This document shows positions 11,888 through 20,204 of a DNA stretch of 64,000 bases, one piece after another. The stretch is from Flavobacterium petrolei (GTDB taxonomy: Bacteria; Bacteroidota; Bacteroidia; Flavobacteriales; Flavobacteriaceae): contig NZ_QNVY02000003.1 of assembly GCF_003314435.2 (NCBI RefSeq), positions 248,001 to 312,000 of the forward strand. The letters are read 5' to 3'. Below the pieces are notes generated by a model. It saw only the letters and a list, made by a program, of their open reading frames with translations. It made no database searches and was not told where the DNA came from. Position 1 is the stretch's first letter, and each line of letters begins with the position of its first letter. The position numbers and the translations under genes are program-made.

Positions 11888-13170
11888 TATCTGAAATCAT
11901 TTAATGCTCTTTCGATAATAGCCAAACATTCGTGTATTTGAGCTTCCGTAATTACCAATGGCGGTGCAAATCGAATTTTGTTGCCATGTGTTGGCTTTGC
12001 CAATAATCCATAATCTCTGAACTTCATACAAATATCCCAAGCCAAATCAGATTCTTCATCACTATTGACAACTATAGCATTCAATAATCCTTTTCCTCTC
12101 ACCAATGTAATTAGTGGATTTCTGGAAGCAATCTCATTCAGTCCCGTTCTTAAAACCTCTCCTAAGTAAGCTGCATTTTGTGCCAAATTTTCATCTTTTA
12201 CTACTTCAAGTGCAGCAATAGCAACGGCAGCGGCAATTGGATTTCCTCCAAAAGTAGAACCGTGTTGTCCCGGTTTGATAACATTCATAATGTGATCATT
12301 CGCTAAAACTGCCGAAACAGGATACACGCCACCAGAAATTGCTTTTCCAAGAATTAAGATATCTGGTTTTACTTCTGGTTTGTTTTCACATCCTTTTTTA
12401 CAATCGCAATTTCCACAAGTGGCCAATAATCTTCCCGTGCGCGCAATTCCTGTTTGCACTTCATCCGCAATAAATAAAACATTATGTGCTTCACAAAGTG
12501 CTTTCGTTTTTGCTAAATATCCTTCGGAAGGAACATAAACTCCTGCTTCACCTTGAATAGGTTCCACTAAAAATCCAGCAATATTTTTGGTTGATTTTAA
12601 AACGCTTTCCAATGCTTCGACATCATCGTATGGAATTTTAATAAATCCAGCTGTGAATGGTCCGAAGCTTTTACGGGCAGTTTCATCGTTCGAAAATGAA
12701 ATGATTGTTGTAGTTCTTCCGTGAAAATTATTTTCACAAACAATAATTTGCGCTTGATTTTCAGGAATTCCTTTAACCTCATAAGCCCATTTTCTGCATA
12801 ACTTCAAAGCCGTTTCTACTGCTTCTGCACCAGTATTCATGGGCAACACTTTATCAAAATCAAAATACTTGGTCACATATTCCTCAAAAGGTCCTAATTG
12901 ATCATTGTGAAAAGCACGCGAAGTCAGCGTCAATGTTTGAGCTTGTTTGATCATGGCACCCACAATTTTTGGATGACAATGTCCTTGATTTACGGCAGAA
13001 TATGCCGATAAAAAATCATAATATTTTTTTCCGTCCACATCCCAGACATAAACGCCTTCACCTCTTTCTAAAACTACAGGTAAAGGATGGTAATTGTGTG
13101 CACCATATTGATTCTCTTTTGCTATCAACGCTTCAGATTTTGAAGAAAGGTTTTGTTCTGTATGTGTCAT
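11887..13170 (-). CDS. rocD: Ornithine aminotransferase
   Basis: PLP-dependent transfer of the delta-amino group of ornithine to 2-oxoglutarate, giving glutamate semialdehyde and glutamate. The 427-residue class-III aminotransferase has [15 protein letters not shown] near residue 110, FHGRTTT near 150, [13 protein letters not shown] near 237-249 and the PLP lysine at 276 (ILGKAISGG). Between the aspartate loop and the lysine there is an extra cysteine-rich insertion, C252-x2-C255-x-C257-x3-C261, where many other ornithine aminotransferases have a short loop without cysteines. The gene is first in a two-gene operon with arginase and is divergent from the AsnC/Lrp regulator, with 229 bases between the two start codons. 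Confidence 0.92.
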   Translation of the reverse strand: MTHTEQNLSSKSEALIAKENQYGAHNYHPLPVVLERGEGVYVWDVDGKKYYDFLSAYSAVNQGHCHPKIVGAMIKQAQTLTLTSRAFHNDQLGPFEEYVTKYFDFDKVLPMNTGAEAVETALKLCRKWAYEVKGIPENQAQIIVCENNFHGRTTTIISFSNDETARKSFGPFTAGFIKIPYDDVEALESVLKSTKNIAGFLVEPIQGEAGVYVPSEGYLAKTKALCEAHNVLFIADEVQTGIARTGRLLATCGNCDCKKGCENKPEVKPDILILGKAISGGVYPVSAVLANDHIMNVIKPGQHGSTFGGNPIAAAVAIAALEVVKDENLAQNAAYLGEVLRTGLNEIASRNPLITLVRGKGLLNAIVVNSDEESDLAWDICMKFRDYGLLAKPTHGNKIRFAPPLVITEAQIHECLAIIERALNDFR

Positions 13171-13230
13171 GATATTTCGGATTTATTATTTTAAAGCACA
13201 AAATTACTATTTTTTTTTAATTTACCAATA

Positions 13231-13280
13231 AAAATAAATATTTTGACTTTTAAAAAGAGTTTATTTAAAATATTTATTTA
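13231..13280. promoter_or_regulatory. Inverted repeat between rocD and the Lrp-type regulator, possible operator
   Basis: Two 13-bp arms in inverted orientation, AAATAAATATTTT (13232-13244) and AAAATATTTATTT (13267-13279), sit in the divergent intergenic region, with centres 35 bases apart. AT-rich phased sites are typical of AsnC/Lrp binding, but the high AT content makes chance matches possible. Confidence 0.35.
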
Positions 13281-13399
13281 ATTTAGATAAAAAATAAGTC
13301 ATTTTTAAATAAACGTTTCGATTTGCAGATGCATTTCGAAATAAATAAAAATAAGTACTTTTATACAAACATAAAAGCATCATTTATAATTAAACCAAC

Positions 13400-13852
13400 A
13401 TGGATATAGTAGACGAATTCGATATTAATATTATTAAAGAATTAGAGAAAGATGGAAGAATGGCATATTCAGCCATTGCAGCAAACTTAAAAATATCAAA
13501 TACAATGGTGCATCAGCGCATCAACAGATTAATAGAACAAGGAATCCTTACTGGAATAAAACCTGTAATCAATGAAAAAAAGGTAGGATATGACTGGGGA
13601 TCTTTTACAGGAATTACGCTGAATAAAGATCAGGATTCAGATAGGATTATTGAAGAACTGAAAAAAATACCTGAAATAACAGAGTGTTATTACATTACCG
13701 GATCGTTTACCCTTTACATAAAAATTATTGCCAAAGACCACGAACACATGCGAAAAGTACTTTATGAAAAAATTGATACTATTCCCGGTATTGCCAAAAC
13801 AGATTCTATAATTGAATTGGGTTGTGCTTTCAAAAGAAATGTTTCTCTTTAA
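13400..13852 (+). CDS. AsnC/Lrp-family transcriptional regulator
   Basis: A 150-residue feast/famine regulator. The N-terminal winged helix-turn-helix covers residues 4-60 (DINIIKELEKDGR, then AIAANLKISNTMVHQRINRL), and the RAM ligand-binding domain covers about 65-145 with the ITGSFTLYIKI core. Proteins of this family form octamers that bind AT-rich DNA and sense amino acids. Being divergent from rocD and the arginase gene, it most likely controls arginine or ornithine catabolism, and may respond to one of these amino acids. The next gene on the same strand, a cyanophycinase-like peptidase, starts only 40 bases downstream and may be co-transcribed. Confidence 0.9.
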   Translation: MDIVDEFDINIIKELEKDGRMAYSAIAANLKISNTMVHQRINRLIEQGILTGIKPVINEKKVGYDWGSFTGITLNKDQDSDRIIEELKKIPEITECYYITGSFTLYIKIIAKDHEHMRKVLYEKIDTIPGIAKTDSIIELGCAFKRNVSL

Positions 13853-13892
13853 TCTTTATTTAAATATTAAACAAACTTCTAAAAAATAACCC

Positions 13893-14756
13893 ATGATAAA
13901 GACGAACCATTCCCCACTCTATTTCAAATTATTTATTGGCTTACTTGCATTCCTATTTTGCGGCAGTTTACAATCGCAAAAAACGAAAGGAAAATTATTC
14001 ATCATTGGTGGCGGACATCGATCTGATGCATTGATGACGCAATTAGTAACACTGGCGGATTTAGGAAAAAAAGATTATGTGGTTGTGTTACCAATGTCAA
14101 CCGAAGAACCGGATAGTGCTTACATTTATTTCAAAAAGCAATTCGAAAAACTGACTCCAAATCCAATTGTTATGTTGAATTTCGACAAAACAACCGCTTT
14201 TAATAAAGTGCTGAACGATTCCTTGCAAAACGCAAAACTAATTTTCATTAGCGGAGGCGATCAATCCCGGTTTATGAATGTCGTGAAAAACACTCCTACA
14301 TTTACAGCAATTCACCACGCTTACAAAAACGGAAGCACAATTGCTGGCACCAGCGCCGGAGCGGCAGTAATGTGTGAGCACATGATTACGGGAAATCAGA
14401 AATTAGAATCCAAATACACGGAGACTTTCAACAATATCAGATACGATAATCTGGAGACAACTATCGGTTTGGGACTTGTAAAAAACGTGATTATCGACCA
14501 GCATTTTCTCAAAAGAAGCCGCTACAACCGTTTACTCTCTGCTTTGATTGAATTTCCAACTCACATAGGAATTGGCATCGACGAAAGTACTGCGCTGATT
14601 GTTCGCAATAAAGAAATAGAAATTGTTGGCGAAAGCGAAGTTATTGTGGTCAAAAAACCGAAAGGAATAACCAGATCTAAAAAAGAGAATTTAGTAAGTA
14701 TCAAAAGCTTAGAAATGGCTGTGTATCATGAAGGTCAAAAATTTAAAATTCAATAA
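13893..14756 (+). CDS. Exported cyanophycinase-like peptidase (family S51)
   Basis: A 287-residue protein with an N-terminal signal peptide (hydrophobic residues 11-27, ending LQSQ) and a cyanophycinase-type S51 fold. The nucleophile elbow is GTSAGA with Ser154. The signature DQHFLKRSR near residue 206 contains the histidine and arginines that in known cyanophycinases form the active site and bind the beta-Asp-Arg side chains. GIGIDESTAL supplies the conserved glutamate. Known members release beta-aspartyl-arginine dipeptides from cyanophycin. Placement next to arginase, ornithine aminotransferase and an Lrp regulator suits arginine harvesting. It is separated from the following acylase gene by 2 bases. 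True substrate unproven. Confidence 0.8.
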   Translation: MIKTNHSPLYFKLFIGLLAFLFCGSLQSQKTKGKLFIIGGGHRSDALMTQLVTLADLGKKDYVVVLPMSTEEPDSAYIYFKKQFEKLTPNPIVMLNFDKTTAFNKVLNDSLQNAKLIFISGGDQSRFMNVVKNTPTFTAIHHAYKNGSTIAGTSAGAAVMCEHMITGNQKLESKYTETFNNIRYDNLETTIGLGLVKNVIIDQHFLKRSRYNRLLSALIEFPTHIGIGIDESTALIVRNKEIEIVGESEVIVVKKPKGITRSKKENLVSIKSLEMAVYHEGQKFKIQ

Positions 14757-14758
14757 AA

Positions 14759-16960
14759 ATGAAATATTTTAAGAATCATTTTCCGCTAATAATGGTAGTT
14801 TTTTGTTTTAGTTTCTCGATGTTTTCGCAAAAAATATCAAATCAAGAAATAGAAAGACTAAAAAAAATATCGCAACAAGTCACCATCATCAGGGACAATT
14901 GGGGAATTGCACACGTATATGGAAAAACCGATGCGGATGCCGTTTTTGGAATGTTATATGCGCAATGTGAAGACGATTTCAAACGAGTAGAAATGAATTA
15001 CATTGAAAAACTCGGGCGACTCTCGGAAATCAAAGGACAGTCCGTTTTGTATAATGATTTAGAAATTAAACTTTTGATGGACACCGAAGAAGCTAAAGCC
15101 GATTATAAAAAAGCGGCGCCTTGGTTGAAAAAATTATTAAACAGTTATGCGGACGGAATCAACTTTTACCTGCACAATCACCCCGAAGTAAAGCCCGCTT
15201 TATTGAGTCATTTTGAACCGTGGTTTCCGTTGCTTTGGACCGATGGAAGCATTGGAGCCATAAGCACCGCTGATCTTTCAACTGGAGAGTTAAAGGCTTT
15301 TTACTCCGGAAATACCGATAAAGTGTCCTACATAGAACGCGAAAAAGATGTGCAAACCGGCTCTAACGGATTTGCAATTGCTCCTTCAGAAACGGCATCG
15401 GGAAACTCCATTTTATACATTAATCCACATACTTCTTTTTATTATAGGCCAGAAATACAAATGAGCAGCGAGGAAGGATTGAACGCTTATGGAGCAGTGA
15501 CTTGGGGACAATTTTTCATTTACCAAGGATTTAATGAGAATTGCGGCTGGATGCATACCTCCTCAAATGTGGATGTAGCGGATATGTATGCTGAGAAAAT
15601 CGTGACCAAAAACAACCAATTATTTTACGAATACGATAATAAGTTGGTTCCGATTATTGAAAAAAAAATAACTCTCAAATATCTGGAAAACGGGAAATTG
15701 ATTCCTAAAACATTCAACACCTATCATACCAATCACGGTCCGATTATGGCCAAAAGAGACGGAAAATGGATCAGCTTAAAATCTAATAATCGTTCGATGA
15801 AAAGTTTGGAGCAAAGTTGGATACGAACAAAATCAAAAAGCTTTGCAGACTACAAAACAGCAATGGATTTGAAAGCAAATACCTCAAATAATACCGTTTA
15901 TGCTGATAAAGAAGGAAATATTGCGTATTGGCATGGAAATTTTGTTCCTATTAGGGACAAGAAACTGAATTGGTCAAAAGTGATTGACGGCACAACACCA
16001 GCAACACAATGGAAAGGATTACACGACGTTTCAGAAACGGTACATTCTTATAATCCAATAAACGGTTGGTTGCAAAACTGCAATTCTACTCCTTACACCG
16101 TGGCGGGTGACAATAGTCCAAAAGAAGAAAATTACGTGCCCTACATGGCACCGGACGGTGAAAGTTTCAGAGGATTAAATGCCGTTCGGTTATTGAGCAG
16201 AGGCGATAAATACACGCTCGACGAAGTAATTGCAGTCGGTTATGACACGAAACTGACAGCTTTCGAATTTTTAATTCCAGCGTTAATTTCTAGTTTTGAG
16301 AAAAATATCAGCGTTGAAGATCCGCTTTACGCAGAACTTTTAGAGCCAATAACGCTACTAAAAAATTGGGATTATTATGCCAAAGAAAATTCCGTAGCTA
16401 CAACTCTTGCTGTGGAATGGGCTTATAAATTAGATCCAATTATTCAAAAAGTATATATTGAGGAAGGAGAATTGGACCAAGTGGAAAACACGATGAATTT
16501 TGCAAAGAATGCTTTTCCGGATCAACTGATTCCACAATTGCAAATGGTCATCACCGAATTGAAAATTAAATTTGGAACCTGGCAAATTCCTTGGGGAGAA
16601 ATCAATCGTTTCCAAAGAGCTTCCGGTGATATTAATCTGATTTATAACGATGCTCTTGAAAGTTTGCCCATAAGTTACGGACCAGCGCTTTGGGGAAGTC
16701 TACCCGCTTATAAAAGCAATTACCAAAAAGATACTAAAAAACGCTATGGATTTAATGGAAATAGTTTTGTGTGCGCGGTCGAATTTGGACCAAAAATAAA
16801 AGCCAAATCATTACTTGCAGGCGGAAATAGCGGTGATCCAAAATCGAAACATTTTTACGATCAGGCAGAAATGTATCGAAAAGGGCAATTCAAAGACGTT
16901 TTGTTCTACAAAGATGACGTTCAAAAAAATGCCGAAAAAACGTATCATCCCGGGGAATAA
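14759..16960 (+). CDS. Exported penicillin-acylase-family (Ntn) amidohydrolase
   Basis: A 733-residue protein with a signal peptide (residues 1-23, ending FSQ). It belongs to the penicillin G acylase / acyl-homoserine-lactone acylase family, whose precursors self-cleave to give a beta chain with an N-terminal catalytic serine. Here the cleavage motif is TGSNGFAIAPS, making Ser202 the nucleophile, followed by TASGN and NPHTSF as in the family. The small chain would be residues about 24-201 and the large chain 202-733. The real substrate may be any N-acyl or peptide amide. Two bases separate it from the cyanophycinase-like gene, so they form an operon, which points to joint processing of an extracellular amide or peptide. 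Confidence 0.85.
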   Translation: MKYFKNHFPLIMVVFCFSFSMFSQKISNQEIERLKKISQQVTIIRDNWGIAHVYGKTDADAVFGMLYAQCEDDFKRVEMNYIEKLGRLSEIKGQSVLYNDLEIKLLMDTEEAKADYKKAAPWLKKLLNSYADGINFYLHNHPEVKPALLSHFEPWFPLLWTDGSIGAISTADLSTGELKAFYSGNTDKVSYIEREKDVQTGSNGFAIAPSETASGNSILYINPHTSFYYRPEIQMSSEEGLNAYGAVTWGQFFIYQGFNENCGWMHTSSNVDVADMYAEKIVTKNNQLFYEYDNKLVPIIEKKITLKYLENGKLIPKTFNTYHTNHGPIMAKRDGKWISLKSNNRSMKSLEQSWIRTKSKSFADYKTAMDLKANTSNNTVYADKEGNIAYWHGNFVPIRDKKLNWSKVIDGTTPATQWKGLHDVSETVHSYNPINGWLQNCNSTPYTVAGDNSPKEENYVPYMAPDGESFRGLNAVRLLSRGDKYTLDEVIAVGYDTKLTAFEFLIPALISSFEKNISVEDPLYAELLEPITLLKNWDYYAKENSVATTLAVEWAYKLDPIIQKVYIEEGELDQVENTMNFAKNAFPDQLIPQLQMVITELKIKFGTWQIPWGEINRFQRASGDINLIYNDALESLPISYGPALWGSLPAYKSNYQKDTKKRYGFNGNSFVCAVEFGPKIKAKSLLAGGNSGDPKSKHFYDQAEMYRKGQFKDVLFYKDDVQKNAEKTYHPGE

Positions 16961-17061
16961 TCATTATAAGAATTAAAAATACTGTCATAAGATAAAAAAA
17001 TATAAGTCTTACTTTTAGGGCGAATTAATTGTGACATTTGTAAGAAATAAAAACAATCATT

Positions 17062-17832
17062 ATGAAAAATATTTTCTTTGCATTATTAGGATTTCTGTTG
17101 TTTTCCAATGGCGCTTTTGCACAATTGAAAGCAGTAAAATACACAGACGGAAATCAAAAATTAAACGGGCTATCGATTGCTCCAAAAAAGGGAAGCAAAA
17201 CTAAACCGGGAATCTTGATTCTTCCTGCTTGGAAAGGTATTGATACCCATTCCAAACAATCAGCAGAAAAACTGTCAAAAATGGGTTATTATGCATTTGT
17301 AGCTGATATTTATGGTGAAGGGAATTACCCAACAAATACGCAAGAAGCCGGAAAACAAGCTGGTCTTTACAAAACCAATATTGCTGATTATCAAAGACGC
17401 ATTCAATTAGCTTGGGATCAATTAGTGAAAGCCGGCGCAAATCCTGACAATATTGTAGTAATTGGATATTGTTTTGGAGGAACAGGAGCACTTGAAGCTG
17501 CAAGAGCAGGAATGAAAATCCAAGGAGCAGTCTCTTTTCACGGTGGTTTAGGACGTGACGCCTCGAGAGTAAATAATCCAATCACTGCAAAAATTTTAGT
17601 TTTACACGGCGCTGATGACACGTATGTACCAGCAACTGAAGTAGCTGCTTTCCAACAAGAAATGAGAGATACAAAAGCAGATTGGGAAATGATTTATTAT
17701 GCTGATTCTGTTCATGCTTTTACAGATCCAGAAGCTGGAAACGATAATTCAAAAGGTGCTGCTTACAACGAGAAAGCTGCAAAACGTTCTTGGGAGCGTA
17801 TGAATGCTTTCTTAAAAGAAGTTTTGAAATAA
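17062..17832 (+). CDS. Exported dienelactone-hydrolase-family protein
   Basis: A 256-residue alpha/beta hydrolase with a signal peptide (residues 1-20, ending AFA). The nucleophile elbow GYCFGG has a cysteine at residue 137, as in true dienelactone hydrolases, together with the acid in LHGADD near residue 184 and the histidine in DSVHAF near 217. Dienelactone hydrolases open lactones in chlorocatechol breakdown, but the many exported Bacteroidetes members have no established substrate and no aromatic pathway genes are nearby. It appears to be a single-gene unit. Confidence 0.8.
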   Translation: MKNIFFALLGFLLFSNGAFAQLKAVKYTDGNQKLNGLSIAPKKGSKTKPGILILPAWKGIDTHSKQSAEKLSKMGYYAFVADIYGEGNYPTNTQEAGKQAGLYKTNIADYQRRIQLAWDQLVKAGANPDNIVVIGYCFGGTGALEAARAGMKIQGAVSFHGGLGRDASRVNNPITAKILVLHGADDTYVPATEVAAFQQEMRDTKADWEMIYYADSVHAFTDPEAGNDNSKGAAYNEKAAKRSWERMNAFLKEVLK

Positions 17833-17852
17833 TCTAAAAATATAATTTTTTC

Positions 17853-17934
17853 AAAAACAGTATAAGTTCCATTTTTTTGTTAGTTTTATAAATTAAAATT
17901 CAACAAAAATTCAAGAATTTATACTGTTTTTTTT
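17853..17934 (+). terminator. Long-loop inverted repeat ending in a T tract, possible terminator or attenuator
   Basis: AACAGTATAA (17856-17865) pairs with TTATACTGTT (17919-17928), followed directly by a T run that touches the ATG at 17935. It could end the hydrolase transcript or attenuate transcription into the DUF3667 gene. The loop of about 53 bases is unusually large. Confidence 0.4.
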
Positions 17935-19002
17935 ATGTCAAAAAGTAAAATCAGAAACGACAAAACCTGCCTCAATTGCAGGTATGTGGTAGAAAATAGA
18001 TTTTGTCCTAATTGCGGACAAGAAAACACCGATACTCGAAAAACGTTTCACCACCTCTTTATCCATTTTTTTGAGGATTTAACACATTATGAAAACGCTT
18101 TTTGGCGCACCATAAAAAATCTTTTGTTCAAACCAGCAGCCCTTACAAAAGAATATCTGTCTGGAAAACGATTGTCTTATTTGGCTCCGGTCAGATTGTA
18201 CATTTTTATAAGCTTTATTACTTTTCTATTGATTGCCATTTTTCCTAATGCCAACAATTCTTCCGATAAAACTCTTGAAAATAAATCTATTATTACTACT
18301 AAAAGCAAGGCATTTCAGAATACCATAACCAAAAATGATTCGGCTAAAACGAACCAAACGGATTCAAATGAAGATCAAGATGGAGTTCAAGATTTTGAAT
18401 ACGACTCAACAGAACAATTGGACTCTATCCATGTATTACAAGATTTTGGATACGACTCCTTAGAACAACTAGACTCCATCCAAAAACATGCACCAGAGTC
18501 TCAAAAATTATCCGATTTTAGTTATTGGATGAATAAAAAATTCCAAATAGTTAAAGAAAATAATACACAAAGCGAAATTATTGAAAAATTCATAAGCTCA
18601 TTTACCCATAATTTACCCAAAGTTCTATTTGTATTCATGCCTATTTTTGCTCTTTTCCTCTGGCTTTTCCACAATAAGAAACGCTGGTACTACTTTGATC
18701 ATGGTATTTTTACCTTACATTACTTTTCCTTTTTGTTATTGCTATTATTGTTATTGTTTCTAATTAACAAAGGACTGACACCATTTTCAGAATCTAGTCT
18801 CGTTTCTTTCATACAAATAGTAATTAATTTTATTGGGATTGGATGGATGATTTATTATTTCTATCCGGCACATCATCGTTTTTATGGTGAAACACGCATA
18901 ATATCTTTTATAAAAAGTAGCCTGTTATTTTTTATAAACTTTATCCTCATCATAATTATTTTATCAATTTTTGCTATTTACACCTTTATTAATTTACATT
19001 AA
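17935..19002 (+). CDS. DUF3667 membrane protein with zinc ribbon
   Basis: A 355-residue inner-membrane protein of the DUF3667 family, of unknown function. The N-terminus has a zinc-ribbon pattern, C12-x2-C15-x8-C24-x2-C27, followed by the family signature around HHLFIHFFEDLTHYENAF and LSYLAPVRLYIF. Membrane helices lie near residues 85-105, 225-245, 255-280, 285-310 and 320-350. Between the first two helices is an acidic soluble insert that holds a tandem 17-residue duplication. The start codon follows a T tract, and the downstream M28 peptidase gene begins 4 bases after its stop, so the two are probably co-transcribed. Confidence 0.85.
   Translation: MSKSKIRNDKTCLNCRYVVENRFCPNCGQENTDTRKTFHHLFIHFFEDLTHYENAFWRTIKNLLFKPAALTKEYLSGKRLSYLAPVRLYIFISFITFLLIAIFPNANNSSDKTLENKSIITTKSKAFQNTITKNDSAKTNQTDSNEDQDGVQDFEYDSTEQLDSIHVLQDFGYDSLEQLDSIQKHAPESQKLSDFSYWMNKKFQIVKENNTQSEIIEKFISSFTHNLPKVLFVFMPIFALFLWLFHNKKRWYYFDHGIFTLHYFSFLLLLLLLLFLINKGLTPFSESSLVSFIQIVINFIGIGWMIYYFYPAHHRFYGETRIISFIKSSLLFFINFILIIIILSIFAIYTFINLH
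18388..18489 (+). repeat. Tandem duplication of 51 bases in the DUF3667 gene
   Basis: Two 51-base units (starting 18388 and 18439) encode QDFEYDSTEQLDSI and QDFGYDSLEQLDSI with spacer residues, so the soluble acidic loop has grown by an in-frame duplication. Confidence 0.85.
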
Positions 19003-19006
19003 AAAA

Positions 19007-20020
19007 ATGAAAAAAATCCCTTTATTAGGTTTAATGGTTCTTTTGACCGTAAACTGCACTACTCAAAAAACGAGTGTTACTCTTGCCAACCCAACGAAAT
19101 ACATGAATACAATTACTGCTGATGAACTAAAAACGCACCTTTATATTGTTGCTTCAGACGAAATGGAAGGCCGTGAAACTGGTTCAGAAGGCCAAAAAAA
19201 AGCAGGTGTTTACCTTATCGATCAATACAAGAAAAACGAAATCAGCTTCCCAACTGGTGCTTCAGACTTTTACCAAAAAATTCCGGCAGCTTTCCTGAAT
19301 GCAAAGCGAAATGAAAACTTAGCGGATTCTGAAAACGTTTGGGCGTACATTGAAGGATCTGAGAAACCAAATGAAGTCTTAGTGATTTCTGCCCATTACG
19401 ATCACGTAGGGACAAAAAACGGTGAAATTTATAACGGTGCCGATGATGATGGTTCCGGAACTGTTGCATTATTAGAAATTGCTCAGGCATTCCAAATCGC
19501 TAAAAAAGCAGGCCATGGCCCAAAACGTTCTATCCTGTTTCTTCATGTAACCGGCGAGGAACACGGATTGCATGGTTCCAGATATTATTCTGAAAATCCT
19601 TTGTTCCCGTTAGCGAACACTATTACTGATATTAATATAGATATGATAGGCCGTCGTGATGAAGCTCATGCAGCAAGTAATAATTACGTATATGTGATTG
19701 GCGCAAACCGGTTATCAACTGATTTAGATAACATTTGTAACATTGCAAACGCTAAATACACCCAATTAGAGCTGGATTATAAATACAACGACCCAAAAGA
19801 TCCAAACCATTTCTATGAGCGTTCGGATCATTACAACTTTGCTAAACACGGTATTCCATCTGTTTTTCTTTTCAACGGAGTGCATGCTGATTACCACAAA
19901 CCAACAGACAGTCCTGATAAAATTGAATATGATGCGTTGACCAAAAGAGCACAATTTGCATTTGTAACCGCGTGGGAACTGGCAAACCGCACCGAAAGAC
20001 CTATTGTCGATAAAAAATAG
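19007..20020 (+). CDS. M28-family zinc aminopeptidase, lipoprotein
   Basis: A 337-residue metallopeptidase anchored by a lipobox (LLTVNC, Cys17). The start chosen is the ATG at 19007, four bases after the previous stop, because it gives a proper signal peptide; an upstream in-frame start at 18971 would overlap the preceding gene and spoil it. All zinc ligands of family M28 are visible in order: HYDHVG, GADDDGSG, TGEEHGL, NIDMIGR and the histidine in DYHKPTDSPD. Such enzymes remove N-terminal residues from peptides at the cell envelope. With the SusCD system, the cyanophycinase-like peptidase and the acylase it adds to a peptide-use theme. Confidence 0.9.
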   Translation: MKKIPLLGLMVLLTVNCTTQKTSVTLANPTKYMNTITADELKTHLYIVASDEMEGRETGSEGQKKAGVYLIDQYKKNEISFPTGASDFYQKIPAAFLNAKRNENLADSENVWAYIEGSEKPNEVLVISAHYDHVGTKNGEIYNGADDDGSGTVALLEIAQAFQIAKKAGHGPKRSILFLHVTGEEHGLHGSRYYSENPLFPLANTITDINIDMIGRRDEAHAASNNYVYVIGANRLSTDLDNICNIANAKYTQLELDYKYNDPKDPNHFYERSDHYNFAKHGIPSVFLFNGVHADYHKPTDSPDKIEYDALTKRAQFAFVTAWELANRTERPIVDKK

Positions 20021-20031
20021 ATTTCCTCTTT

Positions 20032-20145
20032 GGGCACATCCACGCTTTCACTAGCGTTGCAGCGTGGTCGGGCTATACGTTGCAATCTTTATTGTCTCAT
20101 TAAAAAAACGAGACAATAAAGGATTTCCACTCCTATCCCTTGTGC
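20032..20145. repeat. Dispersed palindromic repeat element, copy 1
   Basis: A modular element with two shared blocks, GGTCGGGCTATACGTTGCAA near 20065-20084 and AAAGGATTTCCACT near 20118-20131, also present at 40386-40567. Between and beside them are copy-specific hairpins: CCACGCT/AGCGTGG (20040-20067) and TTTATTGTCTC/GAGACAATAAA (20088-20120). There is no coding capacity. Confidence 0.75.
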
Positions 20146-20154
20146 AAACCACAT

Positions 20155-20192
20155 AAAAAAAGAGCTTTGAATCACTTCAAAGCTCTTTTTTT
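20155..20192. terminator. Bidirectional terminator
   Basis: A perfect 10-bp stem GAGCTTTGAA / TTCAAAGCTC with loop TCAC, flanked by A and T tracts, between the convergent M28 peptidase and histidine kinase genes. Confidence 0.9.
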
Positions 20193-20204
20193 ATTCTTCA
20201 ATTA

